64,000 bases of DNA from HXMU1420-13 sp963691715 (lineage in GTDB: Bacteria; Bacteroidota; Rhodothermia; Balneolales; Balneolaceae): the NCBI GenBank assembly GCA_963691715.1, contig OY829281.1:3038001-3102000 (forward strand), in the 5' to 3' direction. A program made the translations under genes and the position numbers. Position 1 is the stretch's first letter. Each line of letters begins with the position of its first letter. The notes under the pieces were generated by a model. That model made no database searches and was not told where the DNA came from. It saw nothing but the letters and a program-made list of their open reading frames with translations. Shown in pieces: positions 38,270 to 46,689 of this stretch.

Positions 38270-39454
38270 ATGAAAGAAGCATACATTATTGAAGCAAAAC
38301 GTACGGCTTGTGGTAAAGCAAATAAAGGAAGTCTACGATACACCTATCCCGATACTCTTGCAGCAGAAGTGATCAAAGATTTAATGGCGAATACCGTTAA
38401 AATCGATCCATCTAGGGTAGACGATGTAATTATGGGCTGTGCGTTTCCTGAGGCCTCTCAAGGTTTGAATATAGCCAGAAATATTGCCTTACATGCAGGT
38501 TTACCAGACTCCGTTTCTGGGATGACTGTAAACAGATTTTGTTCTTCTGGGTTGCAAACTGTAGCACTAGCTGCAGAAAGAGTTATGGTTGGAGCTGCAG
38601 ATATTATCGTTGCTGGTGGGGTTGAAAGTATGAGTATGGTACCCATGGGAGGGATGTCGTTACAGCCTAACCCTGAAATTATGGATACAAGGCCAGAAAT
38701 CTATATCAGTATGGGATTAACAGCTGAAAACTTAGCTGCAAAGTATAAAATTTCTAGAGAAGCACAAGATACATTCGCTTATCAAAGTCATCAAAAAGCA
38801 GTTAGGGCATGGAATGAGGGAGTGTTTGATGAACAAATAACTCCGATGCATCTCAAAACTCAATTTATATCAGCTGATGGTGAACTAATAAATGAACCAC
38901 ATGAATTTAAAACGGATGAAGGACCACGAGCAGATACTTCGTTTGAAATTTTGAATAAATTACGACCTGTATTTAAAGTAGGCGGTACTGTTACCGCTGG
39001 CAACTCATCTCAAATGAATGATGCAGCTTCTGCGGTATTAATTGCATCTGGAGAAGTTGTAAAGGAGTTAGGAATAGAACCGATGGCTCGTTATGTATCT
39101 TATCAAGTTGCAGGAGTTGCTCCCGAATTGATGGGAATTGGACCGGTTGAAGCTGTGCCAAAAGCTTTGAAGAAAGCTGGTATTGATTTGAATTCAATAG
39201 ATTTAATAGAGCTAAATGAAGCATTTGCTGCTCAGTCATTAGCCGTAATACAGGAATTAGGATTAGATTCTAAAAAAGTAAATATTAATGGAGGAGCAAT
39301 AGCTATGGGGCACCCATTAGGCTGTACAGGAGCTAAATTAACAACTCAAGTATTACACGATTTAAAATCTCATAAAAAAAGATATGGTATGGTAACCATG
39401 TGTATTGGTGGTGGCATGGGCGCAGCAGGTATTTTTGAAAATTTAAAGGTATAA
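38270..39454 (+). CDS. acetyl-CoA acyltransferase (thiolase)
   Basis: Last step of the beta-oxidation cycle, cleaving 3-ketoacyl-CoA with CoA. The nucleophile is Cys91 in NRFCSSGLQT; the NEAFAAQ motif, the histidine in GGAIAMGHPLG and the second cysteine in CIGGGMG are all present. The length of 394 residues is normal. Its place directly after the dehydrogenase/hydratase gene supports a degradative (FadA-like) rather than biosynthetic thiolase. Confidence 0.95.
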   Translation: MKEAYIIEAKRTACGKANKGSLRYTYPDTLAAEVIKDLMANTVKIDPSRVDDVIMGCAFPEASQGLNIARNIALHAGLPDSVSGMTVNRFCSSGLQTVALAAERVMVGAADIIVAGGVESMSMVPMGGMSLQPNPEIMDTRPEIYISMGLTAENLAAKYKISREAQDTFAYQSHQKAVRAWNEGVFDEQITPMHLKTQFISADGELINEPHEFKTDEGPRADTSFEILNKLRPVFKVGGTVTAGNSSQMNDAASAVLIASGEVVKELGIEPMARYVSYQVAGVAPELMGIGPVEAVPKALKKAGIDLNSIDLIELNEAFAAQSLAVIQELGLDSKKVNINGGAIAMGHPLGCTGAKLTTQVLHDLKSHKKRYGMVTMCIGGGMGAAGIFENLKV

Positions 39455-39455
39455 T

Positions 39456-40310
39456 ATGTTTGAAATAGATACGCTAAAAGGAAAAACGATATTAATTACA
39501 GGTGGTGGTAGTGGGCTGGGCTTAGCAATGGCAAAAGGATTTTGTAAGTCTGGAGCTGATATCATTATATGTGGTAGAACTGCAGAAAAGCTAGATAAAG
39601 CATCAGCTGAAATAGAAAAAGAAAGAGATGGTGCAAAAGTTAAAGGATATACTGTTGATGTACGTGATCATCAATCTGTAAATGAGGTTTTTAAAGAAGC
39701 CATTTCTGATTTTTCTTCAATTGATGGATTAGTAAATAATGCAGCAGGTAATTTTCTTTCTGCCTCCGAAGATTTGTCGCCTGGAGGCTTCAAAGTGGTT
39801 GTTGATATTGTATTACACGGTACATTCAATGGTACCCACGCTTTTGGTAATTATTTAATCGAAAACAATAAAGAGGGCACAATTCTCAATATTGTTACCA
39901 CTTATGCGGAACATGGCTCTGCATTTGTACTGCCATCTGCTTGTGCTAAAGCGGGTGTTTTGGCGATGACAAAGTCTTTAGCCTATGAATGGGCTGAATA
40001 TGGCATTAGAGTAAATTCAATCGCTCCAGGCCCATTTCAAACTAAAGGAGCTTGGGCTAGATTAGTACCAGATTCAATGATTGAAAAAATGATGATAAAG
40101 CAAAATCCAACCAAAAGATTAGGTCAAAAAGAGGAGTTAGCGAATTTAGCAACATTTCTTATGTCTGGCCTTGCCCCATATATTACAGGTGAAAATATTG
40201 TAATTGATGGTGGAGAGAGCTTAAAAGCGGGTCAGTTTAATTTTGTAACAGATTTTATGTCTAGAAAAAAATTAAAGATGGCGTTTAAAGCTATGAAGCC
40301 AAAAAAATGA
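39456..40310 (+). CDS. 2,4-dienoyl-CoA reductase-like SDR
   Basis: Short-chain dehydrogenase needed to degrade fatty acids with even-numbered double bonds. The cofactor site GGGSGLG is at 16-22 and NNAAGN at 94-99. The usual YxxxK pair is absent; instead it has the arrangement of mitochondrial-type dienoyl-CoA reductase, with Tyr150 in TTYAEHGS and Lys165 in PSACAKAGV, followed by AYEWAEYGIRVNSIAPGPF. This is a family trait, not damage. It begins 1 bp after the thiolase stop and ends the operon, with a hairpin just downstream. Confidence 0.88.
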   Translation: MFEIDTLKGKTILITGGGSGLGLAMAKGFCKSGADIIICGRTAEKLDKASAEIEKERDGAKVKGYTVDVRDHQSVNEVFKEAISDFSSIDGLVNNAAGNFLSASEDLSPGGFKVVVDIVLHGTFNGTHAFGNYLIENNKEGTILNIVTTYAEHGSAFVLPSACAKAGVLAMTKSLAYEWAEYGIRVNSIAPGPFQTKGAWARLVPDSMIEKMMIKQNPTKRLGQKEELANLATFLMSGLAPYITGENIVIDGGESLKAGQFNFVTDFMSRKKLKMAFKAMKPKK

Positions 40311-40333
40311 AGCTATAGGTTATTGCATATAAA

Positions 40334-40368
40334 AAATCAGATATTTTAAATTTTTAAATATCTGATTT
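40334..40368 (+). terminator. AT-rich hairpin after the fatty-acid operon
   Basis: A perfect 13-bp inverted repeat AAATCAGATATTT/AAATATCTGATTT with a nine-base loop lies 23 bp after the dienoyl reductase stop. The T run is weak, so termination is likely but not certain. It also faces the convergent gene at 40412. Confidence 0.6.
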
Positions 40369-40411
40369 AAATAAAACTTTAATCAATCTAGCAATTAAGT
40401 GAATAAGTAAA

Positions 40412-40810
40412 CTAAAAGTCAGACTCAGCTAATTGTTTTTCTAGTTCTGCTATTCTGGCTTTTAAAGCAATCACTTCTTTCTCTTCTTTTGTAACTCGTA
40501 TTAATTTTCCGTCGATTTTGGTTTCAATCCAAATTTGTTCGCCTTTATCGTACTTAGCCTTTGTTATTAATTCAAGCGTATTGTAGTCATATAATTTCCA
40601 GATTCCGTGTTCTAGATATCGGTTTTCTACTTTATAGTAATTACCTCTCTGCAACACATTACCTTCCGAATTTGTCTTTATCATTTCATAATGATTACCA
40701 ACAACATGAGAAACTTTTTTTTTGATTTCTATATCGGCCTGTATTTGAGCAGTTGAATGCGTGAAGCCACCAAAGAATAAAATTGTGAATATTAAAAAAG
40801 ATTTTCTCAT
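40412..40810 (-). CDS. small exported protein with MORN-like core and C-terminal coiled coil
   Basis: A signal peptide is clear (FLIFTILFFGGFTHSTAQ). Residues 40-105 hold repeated G-x-W/Y strand patterns (GNVLQRGNYYKVEN, GIWKLYD, GEQIWIETKIDGK) resembling MORN_2-type antitoxin-like repeats. The last 25 residues are a heptad-like helix (ALKARIAELEKQLAES). No named family was recognised. It is probably periplasmic or surface-associated. It stands alone on the minus strand. Confidence 0.55.
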   Translation of the reverse strand: MRKSFLIFTILFFGGFTHSTAQIQADIEIKKKVSHVVGNHYEMIKTNSEGNVLQRGNYYKVENRYLEHGIWKLYDYNTLELITKAKYDKGEQIWIETKIDGKLIRVTKEEKEVIALKARIAELEKQLAESDF

Positions 40811-40896
40811 AACAACAGGTTTCGTTAAAACATATTCTATGTTAAGAAATTGTTAACAAAAAGTAAAGCCAATGTTACTTAATATTTAACTTAATG

Positions 40897-41751
40897 TTAA
40901 GAGAATTGATGCAATCTTGATTCTATTCGTTCAACTTGTATTGCTAGTTGCAGGGCGTCATAACTTGTAAAACCAGTTTCCTTGTTTAATTGGATTGATT
41001 TAAGGAATAATAATGCAGATTTCTCTGCGGCTTTGGTTGGGTCAAATTTTTGTTTCTCAAAATAAATACGATTTTTTTCACTATTTCTTCCAAATTTAAC
41101 TGTTTGTTCTGGTACGTTGCATTCAAGAATTTCAGTTTTACTACTTACAATACGAATATGCCTATTTTCATTACCTGCGGCATATATATTTATACTAGCT
41201 GTTGTACCATTGTCAAAGCGTAAAAAAAAATGCGCAATTGAAGGAAATTCAGTTGTAAGTGAAATTTGTTTTGCTTCAATATGGTGAATTCCACTATTTG
41301 CCCATTTTAAGCAAAGACCGAGTTCATCAATCCAGAATGATCTAAATTCATCGGTTGATTGATTTATTTGATTGCGCATAATTGTACGCTCAATATGAAT
41401 AAAGCTTGGTTTTGCAATTTTATCCATCATCCAACGAGTAGCCGGCGCTAGTGATGGCCATTGGGCAAATTGAATCTGACAGTTTGATTCTTTTGCTGAG
41501 CGATGAATTTTTTCTAATTTTTTAATTTCTGTGGGTTGTTTTGCTACAAAAAAGCAATTCATTCCCCTTTTTACACCTTCAAGAAGAATATCCAGATTTT
41601 CATTTGAGTTATCTAGAATAATACATGCATCGATTTCATTGAGCTCAGCAATAGTTCGGCAAAGAATTACTTCGTCAACAATGTTGTGAGGGCGTAAATG
41701 ATTTTCCCAGGCAATTCCTCTAGTTACATCTCCTACTATACCAACTTTCAT
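40897..41751 (-). CDS. Gfo/Idh/MocA-like NAD(P)-binding protein
   Basis: The frame begins at 41784, but the second Met at 41751 starts directly with the Rossmann strand MKVGIVGDVTRG and is preferred. The following pattern (acidic/hydrophobic strands, VAKQPTEIKKLEKIHRSAKE in the position of the EKP cofactor motif, FAQWPSLAPATRWM) and the C-terminal beta-sheet domain (HFFLRFDNGTTASINIYA) match a divergent Gfo/Idh/MocA oxidoreductase. The usual GxGxxG and EKP are altered, so enzyme activity is uncertain. It is shorter than typical members (about 330 residues). The substrate is not predictable. Confidence 0.6.
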   Translation of the reverse strand: MKVGIVGDVTRGIAWENHLRPHNIVDEVILCRTIAELNEIDACIILDNSNENLDILLEGVKRGMNCFFVAKQPTEIKKLEKIHRSAKESNCQIQFAQWPSLAPATRWMMDKIAKPSFIHIERTIMRNQINQSTDEFRSFWIDELGLCLKWANSGIHHIEAKQISLTTEFPSIAHFFLRFDNGTTASINIYAAGNENRHIRIVSSKTEILECNVPEQTVKFGRNSEKNRIYFEKQKFDPTKAAEKSALLFLKSIQLNKETGFTSYDALQLAIQVERIESRLHQFS

Positions 41752-41810
41752 TATTTTAACTTTTATTTTTAAGTTAAAATGCAAAGGGTATTAATTATTT
41801 CCAATTTTAC

Positions 41811-41993
41811 TTAATCAGGAAATACTATTGCTAAAATTAAGTATATCAAGATTGGTGATCCTACACCAATTAATGCGCAAACAACAAACAATATTCTTAT
41901 AATGGTTGAATCCCATTCTAAATAGTCTGCTAAGCCTCCACAGACTCCGGCTAGCATTTTATCATTTCTCGATTTTTTTATTTTTCTTGGCAT
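41811..41993 (-). CDS. PspC-domain membrane protein
   Basis: A 60-residue protein that is essentially one PspC domain: basic start, KMLAGVCGGLADYLEWD and a hydrophobic helix (IIRILFVVCALIGVGSPILI). Such proteins help sense envelope stress in the phage-shock system, and stand-alone PspC genes are common in Bacteroidota. No PspA/PspB homologue is adjacent. Convincing by motif despite its small size. Confidence 0.9.
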   Translation of the reverse strand: MPRKIKKSRNDKMLAGVCGGLADYLEWDSTIIRILFVVCALIGVGSPILIYLILAIVFPD

Positions 41994-42061
41994 AAGATTG
42001 TAAAATATCCATTATAAATTCAACGCTATCACGAAAAAATAGTAATGTTGTTTCAACAAAA

Positions 42062-42090
42062 TCAAAAAAAAGAGCCGAAGCTCTTTTAAA
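42062..42090 (-). terminator. intrinsic terminator after the BlaR1/TonB gene
   Basis: On the minus strand AAAAGAGC, loop TTCG, GCTCTTTT is followed by further T (a run of nine A on the plus strand at 42063-42071 forms it). It lies about 65 bp past the stop of the gene at 42154. A UUCG tetraloop makes it stable. Confidence 0.85.
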
Positions 42091-42153
42091 TGATTTAATG
42101 AATTTAAAAAAGATGTAATGTTAATGACTTTAAATTAATTATTAGGAAGAATC

Positions 42154-43911
42154 TTAATCATTAAGTCTAAATACTATAGGTAAACTATATTGTACTTTTA
42201 CGGGATCGCCATTATGTAGACCGGGTTCAAATTTAGCTAATTTTACTGCTTCGAGTGCATTTTCATCGCAACCTCCTCCAATTCCCTTTATTACTTTTGG
42301 ATTTTCCACTTCGCCAAATTCGTTTACAATGAATTGCACAGTTACACGGCCTTCAATTCCTTCTTGTCGAGCTTTTTCAGGATAAACGACTTTGCTATGA
42401 ATAGAGGCTAAACCACCTATAATTTTAGGCATTTGATCTGCCACTAATAAAGTTTCAGTGTTCGTATGCGATGATGTTATTACAGCTTCTTTTAAATCAT
42501 TTATAAAAGAGCCATCTCTTACACGTCTTGAATTGGCAAATTGTAATAGGGTACCTGAGTACTTTAAATCTGGAAAATGTTTAACCCATATATTCCCTGA
42601 AATACCGTTTGTAAAATTTATTTTATTCACAAGTTTAATTTCCATTTCATTATCCCAATAAGTGATTGTATTATCTTGAAGAAATCCAATCTTAGAGGCA
42701 CCTTCAAATTTTGTCCCTGAATAAACGAAGGATCCATAATCTTCGGTGGAAATACTAAACCCAAAACCTAATGTAAGCCCTTGTTGAACGCTTCCTAGAG
42801 CAAGGATTTGGATTCCATTAAGGTATAAGTCAGGATCATTAATTATAAAATCTGTATTTGCTATGATTTCTTCAGTTAAATTACTTGGAGAATTTAAATC
42901 TGTACATGAAATTGGTACAATAATTCCAATAGTAATTAGCAAGAAAAATAGAATGCTTTTTTTAAGAGAGCTTTTATAAAGGTGATGGTACTTCATTGTA
43001 GAGATGCGTTTTTTTAAAGTTGACTGTTGTGCTGCCATATTCAACGAGAAATCATTATACAACTGATTAACAGGTATCAATTCTAGTAACATGGAAGCGT
43101 AATTTTTTATAGAAATGTTGGAGGTATTCAATACTTCTTGGTCGCAGGAAATTTCGCGATAGATTTCAATTTCTTTATTTTGAAACCAAATTATCGGGTG
43201 AAACCAAAAAACTGATTTTATCAACGAGAGGATTATTTGTAGTATATAGTCAGCTCTTTTTATATGTACCAATTCATGCTGTATTGCCATATGGAGTTTC
43301 TCATGTATATCTCGAATAGTATTTGGCAAAACAATAACCGGCTTATTCCAACCATAAGTAAAAGGGACAATGTTTTGGTCGACAAAAGCAACTTGAATAT
43401 CTTTAAATGTGGTGATTTTTAAGTTGGTAACATGATTTAAAGATTGCTTCTCTAAATTATTGTTAAGTCTTATGAAAAATCTAATATTGCTTAAAAACCG
43501 TATCAATAAGACAATACTAGTAACGAAAATGAACAGTGTAGATATGTCAATTATAAAATTAGGATTAAAAAAATCAGGAGATGTATTAATAACTGAAGCG
43601 TTCGAACTAAAAACTACATCTATAGGATTAATGAACACAAACAAGTTAGGGTCTAGCAAAGCATTGGATAATGAGTTTTTCTGATATAAATACAGTCCGT
43701 ATTTAGCAATGAATCCAAAAGGTATAGCAAAAATAATAGCTACCCTTAGATGGTATTTATATAGAGGATCTAAGGCCTTAAATGAACATAAAATTATTAA
43801 TGTAATAATTGCGATGATGGTCCAAACAGCTAATGGAAACCAAAACAACTCTAACGATAAGTGACCAAAATTATGCACCAATTGTTGTATAGATGAACCT
43901 TCCATTTTCAA
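42154..43911 (-). CDS. BlaR1-type M56 membrane metallopeptidase fused to a TonB C-terminal domain
   Basis: Four or so membrane helices lie in residues 25-320. The zinc protease motif HELVH (212-216) sits in the M56 domain that, in BlaR1/MecR1, cleaves the cognate repressor. After a linker region of about 180 residues, the C-terminus (about 500-585) is a TonB/energy-transducer domain with YPEKARQEGIEGRVTVQFIV and ENALEAVKLAKFEPG. The product thus links a signalling protease to the outer membrane, a fusion known in Bacteroidota but of unclear function. It overlaps the BlaI gene by 4 bp, the usual partner order. It probably cleaves BlaI upon a cell-wall signal. Confidence 0.88.
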   Translation of the reverse strand: MKMEGSSIQQLVHNFGHLSLELFWFPLAVWTIIAIITLIILCSFKALDPLYKYHLRVAIIFAIPFGFIAKYGLYLYQKNSLSNALLDPNLFVFINPIDVVFSSNASVINTSPDFFNPNFIIDISTLFIFVTSIVLLIRFLSNIRFFIRLNNNLEKQSLNHVTNLKITTFKDIQVAFVDQNIVPFTYGWNKPVIVLPNTIRDIHEKLHMAIQHELVHIKRADYILQIILSLIKSVFWFHPIIWFQNKEIEIYREISCDQEVLNTSNISIKNYASMLLELIPVNQLYNDFSLNMAAQQSTLKKRISTMKYHHLYKSSLKKSILFFLLITIGIIVPISCTDLNSPSNLTEEIIANTDFIINDPDLYLNGIQILALGSVQQGLTLGFGFSISTEDYGSFVYSGTKFEGASKIGFLQDNTITYWDNEMEIKLVNKINFTNGISGNIWVKHFPDLKYSGTLLQFANSRRVRDGSFINDLKEAVITSSHTNTETLLVADQMPKIIGGLASIHSKVVYPEKARQEGIEGRVTVQFIVNEFGEVENPKVIKGIGGGCDENALEAVKLAKFEPGLHNGDPVKVQYSLPIVFRLND

Positions 43912-44276
43912 TCCTTTATATTGTCGATTAGATCTTTGATTTCAGCAAGCTCCTTCTTCGATATATCTTCACTTTGTACAAGAGTTTGAATTAATTGAGA
44001 GGCTGATCCATTGAATACTTTATCTAAAGTGAGATGAAGTAATTTCTTCTTTACAATTTCTGGATCTTGATTTTTGGTTGCTTTGTATATGTAAGTTCTA
44101 CCTTGTTTTCTAAATTGAAGAACCCCTTTAATACTAAGATTTTTCATTACTGTCATTATGGTGGTATAGGCAACTTTTCTTTTTTTAAGAATCCGTTCAT
44201 GTACGTCATTTACCGATGCTTCCTTCAAATCCCAAATAATATGAAGCACTTCTAGTTCAGTTTTTCCAAGGGTCAT
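43908..44276 (-). CDS. BlaI/MecI/CopY-family transcriptional repressor
   Basis: A 122-residue winged-helix dimer protein: the recognition region has EVLHIIWDLKEASVNDVHERIL and KRKVAYTTIMTVMKNLSIKG, followed by the acidic dimerisation helix with the proteolysis zone. It is cotranslated with the M56 gene (ATGA overlap). It should bind an upstream palindrome; a suitable inverted repeat is present 29 bp before its start. What it controls beyond its own operon is unknown, possibly also the divergent outer-membrane gene at 44423. Confidence 0.93.
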   Translation of the reverse strand: MTLGKTELEVLHIIWDLKEASVNDVHERILKKRKVAYTTIMTVMKNLSIKGVLQFRKQGRTYIYKATKNQDPEIVKKKLLHLTLDKVFNGSASQLIQTLVQSEDISKKELAEIKDLIDNIKD

Positions 44277-44304
44277 AAAATTATTACTCGTTATTACTAA
44301 TTTA

Positions 44305-44328
44305 TTAATACTAAGTAAATAGTATTAA
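44305..44328. promoter_or_regulatory. candidate BlaI operator
   Basis: TTAATACT and AGTATTAA form a perfect 8-bp inverted repeat separated by 8 bases, 29-52 bp upstream of the BlaI start and in the divergent gap to the gene at 44423. It has the dyad form and location of BlaI/MecI operators, though the core is not the classical TACA/TGTA type. Inferred. Confidence 0.5.
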
Positions 44329-44422
44329 AATTAATTTATACTTCCAATTTTTTTTTATCACATTTAAATGTTATTGAGTTACCATATAACTAGATGTACT
44401 ATCATAAATAAAACTAGGGATT

Positions 44423-45115
44423 ATGAGAAAAATAGTACTGCTTGTGTTTATGATAGTCATGGCTTCTCTATCTTACGCTCAACCATATAACATAGACTTT
44501 AGCTTCACCTTAGGCATGCCAAAGGGGGATTTTTCAAATTCATTAGATCGAAATGCATTCGGTGTTGATTTAGCATTTATGTATCAAATAAATGCTGAAT
44601 TACCGTTACATTTTGGTATAGGGTTGATATATCAAACTTATGGATATAAAGAGGGAGACGCAGCATTTCTTGGAAGATTTGGGGAAGATGATTTGGATGT
44701 TGAAACTAGGAACAACTTCAGCATACCTCAGATATTGATGCGAATTGAACCGAGTTTTTATAGATTCACACCATTTTTGGAAGGTTCCATAGGAGTAAAC
44801 TATATCTTTACTGATTCATCAATAAGTGGAAGTTATGATAATGATGAATCGACCTATGAAGTTAACTATAAGGATTTTACAACAAGTTTTGGAATTGGAG
44901 CAGGAGCGAAATATTTAATCTGGGAAAAATTGAATGAGAATAATGTTTATATAGGATTTGAATTATTTATAAAGATGAAACATTTTTTAGGTGGAGAAGC
45001 AAAGTATTTAAAGGAAGGTGATATGAAAGCTTTGTCGGATGATGTGGAATATATAATATCTAAATCTAGAACAGATTTAACAACATTCAACATAGGTGTT
45101 GTACTCAATTTATAG
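44423..45115 (+). CDS. outer-membrane beta-barrel protein, OmpA/OprF-N-like (230 aa)
   Basis: Signal peptide MRKIVLLVFMIVMASLSYAQ, then alternating strands with aromatic ends, consistent with an 8- to 10-stranded barrel of the Bacteroidota OMP_b-brl family. The ending NIGVVLNL places a hydrophobic residue where BAM recognition normally occurs. Function is unknown. It is divergent from the BlaI operon and 33 bp before the photolyase gene, so it may be co-transcribed with it. Confidence 0.7.
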   Translation: MRKIVLLVFMIVMASLSYAQPYNIDFSFTLGMPKGDFSNSLDRNAFGVDLAFMYQINAELPLHFGIGLIYQTYGYKEGDAAFLGRFGEDDLDVETRNNFSIPQILMRIEPSFYRFTPFLEGSIGVNYIFTDSSISGSYDNDESTYEVNYKDFTTSFGIGAGAKYLIWEKLNENNVYIGFELFIKMKHFLGGEAKYLKEGDMKALSDDVEYIISKSRTDLTTFNIGVVLNL

Positions 45116-45148
45116 GAATGGTTATGAATAACATGAGGTTTAGTCTTC

Positions 45149-46627
45149 ATGAAAAACATTAATTCCTATAGAAAATTTGATAGAAACAAACACTCAGTAA
45201 ATGAAGAGGGAGAATATGTTTTATATTGGATGCAAATTAACCGAAGATTTGAATACAATTTTGCATTAGAATATGCTGTAGCGTGGGCGAATAAATTAAA
45301 TAAACCACTTTTAATCTACGAGGGACTAAATATAGATTATCCTTGGGCATGTGACAGATTTCATTCTTTTATTCTACAAGGAATGATGGAAAATCTAGAA
45401 ATTGCTACACAAAATAATATCAATTTATTTTCATATGTAGAACCTAAAATTAATGCTGGTCGAGGGTTGCTTTATAATTTAGCTAATAAAGCTTGTTGTA
45501 TAGTATCGGACGAATTTCCAGTATTTATTGTAAGGGAGCATAATACAAGAGTAGCGTCTAAAGTTAATATTCCATTTATTACAATAGATTCAAATGGGTT
45601 AATACCACTTGGTATAACCGAGAAGGATCCATACTCTGCTTATTTATTCAGAAAAATAATGCAAAAACATTTCTTTGAAGCCTACACACATCCTCCAAAA
45701 TTAAATGCGTTATCAGATCTGAAAAATAAAACGAAAATACATATAGGAGATGAAATAATTCAGAAATATGGGTCGGCAATGTCATTAGATTGTGATATCA
45801 AAGAGGTAATATCAACGCTAGATATAGATCATACTGTAAAGATTGTCGATATTGATGGATCAAGAAAAGGGGCAATAAAAAAACTAAATCAGTTTATCAA
45901 AAATTCTTTGATGGATTATGATGAAAAACGTAATCATCCTGATGAAAAAAAGACTAGTGGATTAAGCCCCTGGTTGCATTATGGTAAAATTAGCGAATAT
46001 GAGATCGTGAAAGCGGCTTTAGAACAACAGCCAAAAGACTGGAATTTAGAGTGCTTAACACCAAATGGAGGAAAAAATAAAGGATTCTTTAATGGTGACA
46101 CAAATATTGAAGGATTTTTGGATGAGGTAATTACGTGGCGAGAAGTCGGATTTCATTATGCTCACCATAGACCTGATTATGATGAGTTTGAAAGTTTACC
46201 AAATTGGGTAAAGATAACCATGGATGAGCATATAAATGATGAAAGAAAATGGATTTATAGTTTAGAAGAGTTGGAGTATTCACAGACGCATGATCAAATT
46301 TGGAATGCGGCGCAAACACAATTAACAAAGGAAGGTATAATACATAATTACTTGAGAATGCTATGGGGAAAAAAAATAATAGAATGGACACCAGATTATA
46401 GAACAGCGTTAGACTATTTGATAGAATTAAATAATAAATATGCGTTAGATGGCAGGGATCCTAATTCATATTCAGGTATTTTTTGGTGTTTAGGAAGATT
46501 TGATAGGGCTTGGCAAGAAAGAAACGTATTTGGAAAATTAAGATATATGGCCAGCGAAAGTACAAGGAAAAAAGTACGACTTAACAATTATATAGATAAG
46601 TATGGGGCGCAAAAGCCATTATTTTAA
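45149..46627 (+). CDS. class II-type deoxyribodipyrimidine photolyase
   Basis: Light-driven FAD enzyme that splits cyclobutane pyrimidine dimers in DNA. The N-terminal part (YWMQINRRFEYNFALEYAVA) and the C-terminal FAD region (THDQIWNAAQTQLTKEGIIH, NYLRMLWGKKIIEW, RFDRAWQERNVFGKLRY) match class II photolyases rather than class I/III or cryptochromes. The length of 492 residues is normal. It sits with rarA downstream (62-bp gap), giving two DNA-maintenance genes together. Confidence 0.92.
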   Translation: MKNINSYRKFDRNKHSVNEEGEYVLYWMQINRRFEYNFALEYAVAWANKLNKPLLIYEGLNIDYPWACDRFHSFILQGMMENLEIATQNNINLFSYVEPKINAGRGLLYNLANKACCIVSDEFPVFIVREHNTRVASKVNIPFITIDSNGLIPLGITEKDPYSAYLFRKIMQKHFFEAYTHPPKLNALSDLKNKTKIHIGDEIIQKYGSAMSLDCDIKEVISTLDIDHTVKIVDIDGSRKGAIKKLNQFIKNSLMDYDEKRNHPDEKKTSGLSPWLHYGKISEYEIVKAALEQQPKDWNLECLTPNGGKNKGFFNGDTNIEGFLDEVITWREVGFHYAHHRPDYDEFESLPNWVKITMDEHINDERKWIYSLEELEYSQTHDQIWNAAQTQLTKEGIIHNYLRMLWGKKIIEWTPDYRTALDYLIELNNKYALDGRDPNSYSGIFWCLGRFDRAWQERNVFGKLRYMASESTRKKVRLNNYIDKYGAQKPLF

Positions 46628-46689
46628 ATGCGTTGTTCAAAACGTATAATTCAAGATATATTGTGGATATTTCAAACTAATCCAATCTA

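Noticed and set aside
40897..41784. Start of the Gfo/Idh-like gene at 41784
   Set aside because: The extra 11 residues (MHFNLKIKVKI) are basic and not part of the Rossmann fold; the second Met at 41751 gives the standard beginning.
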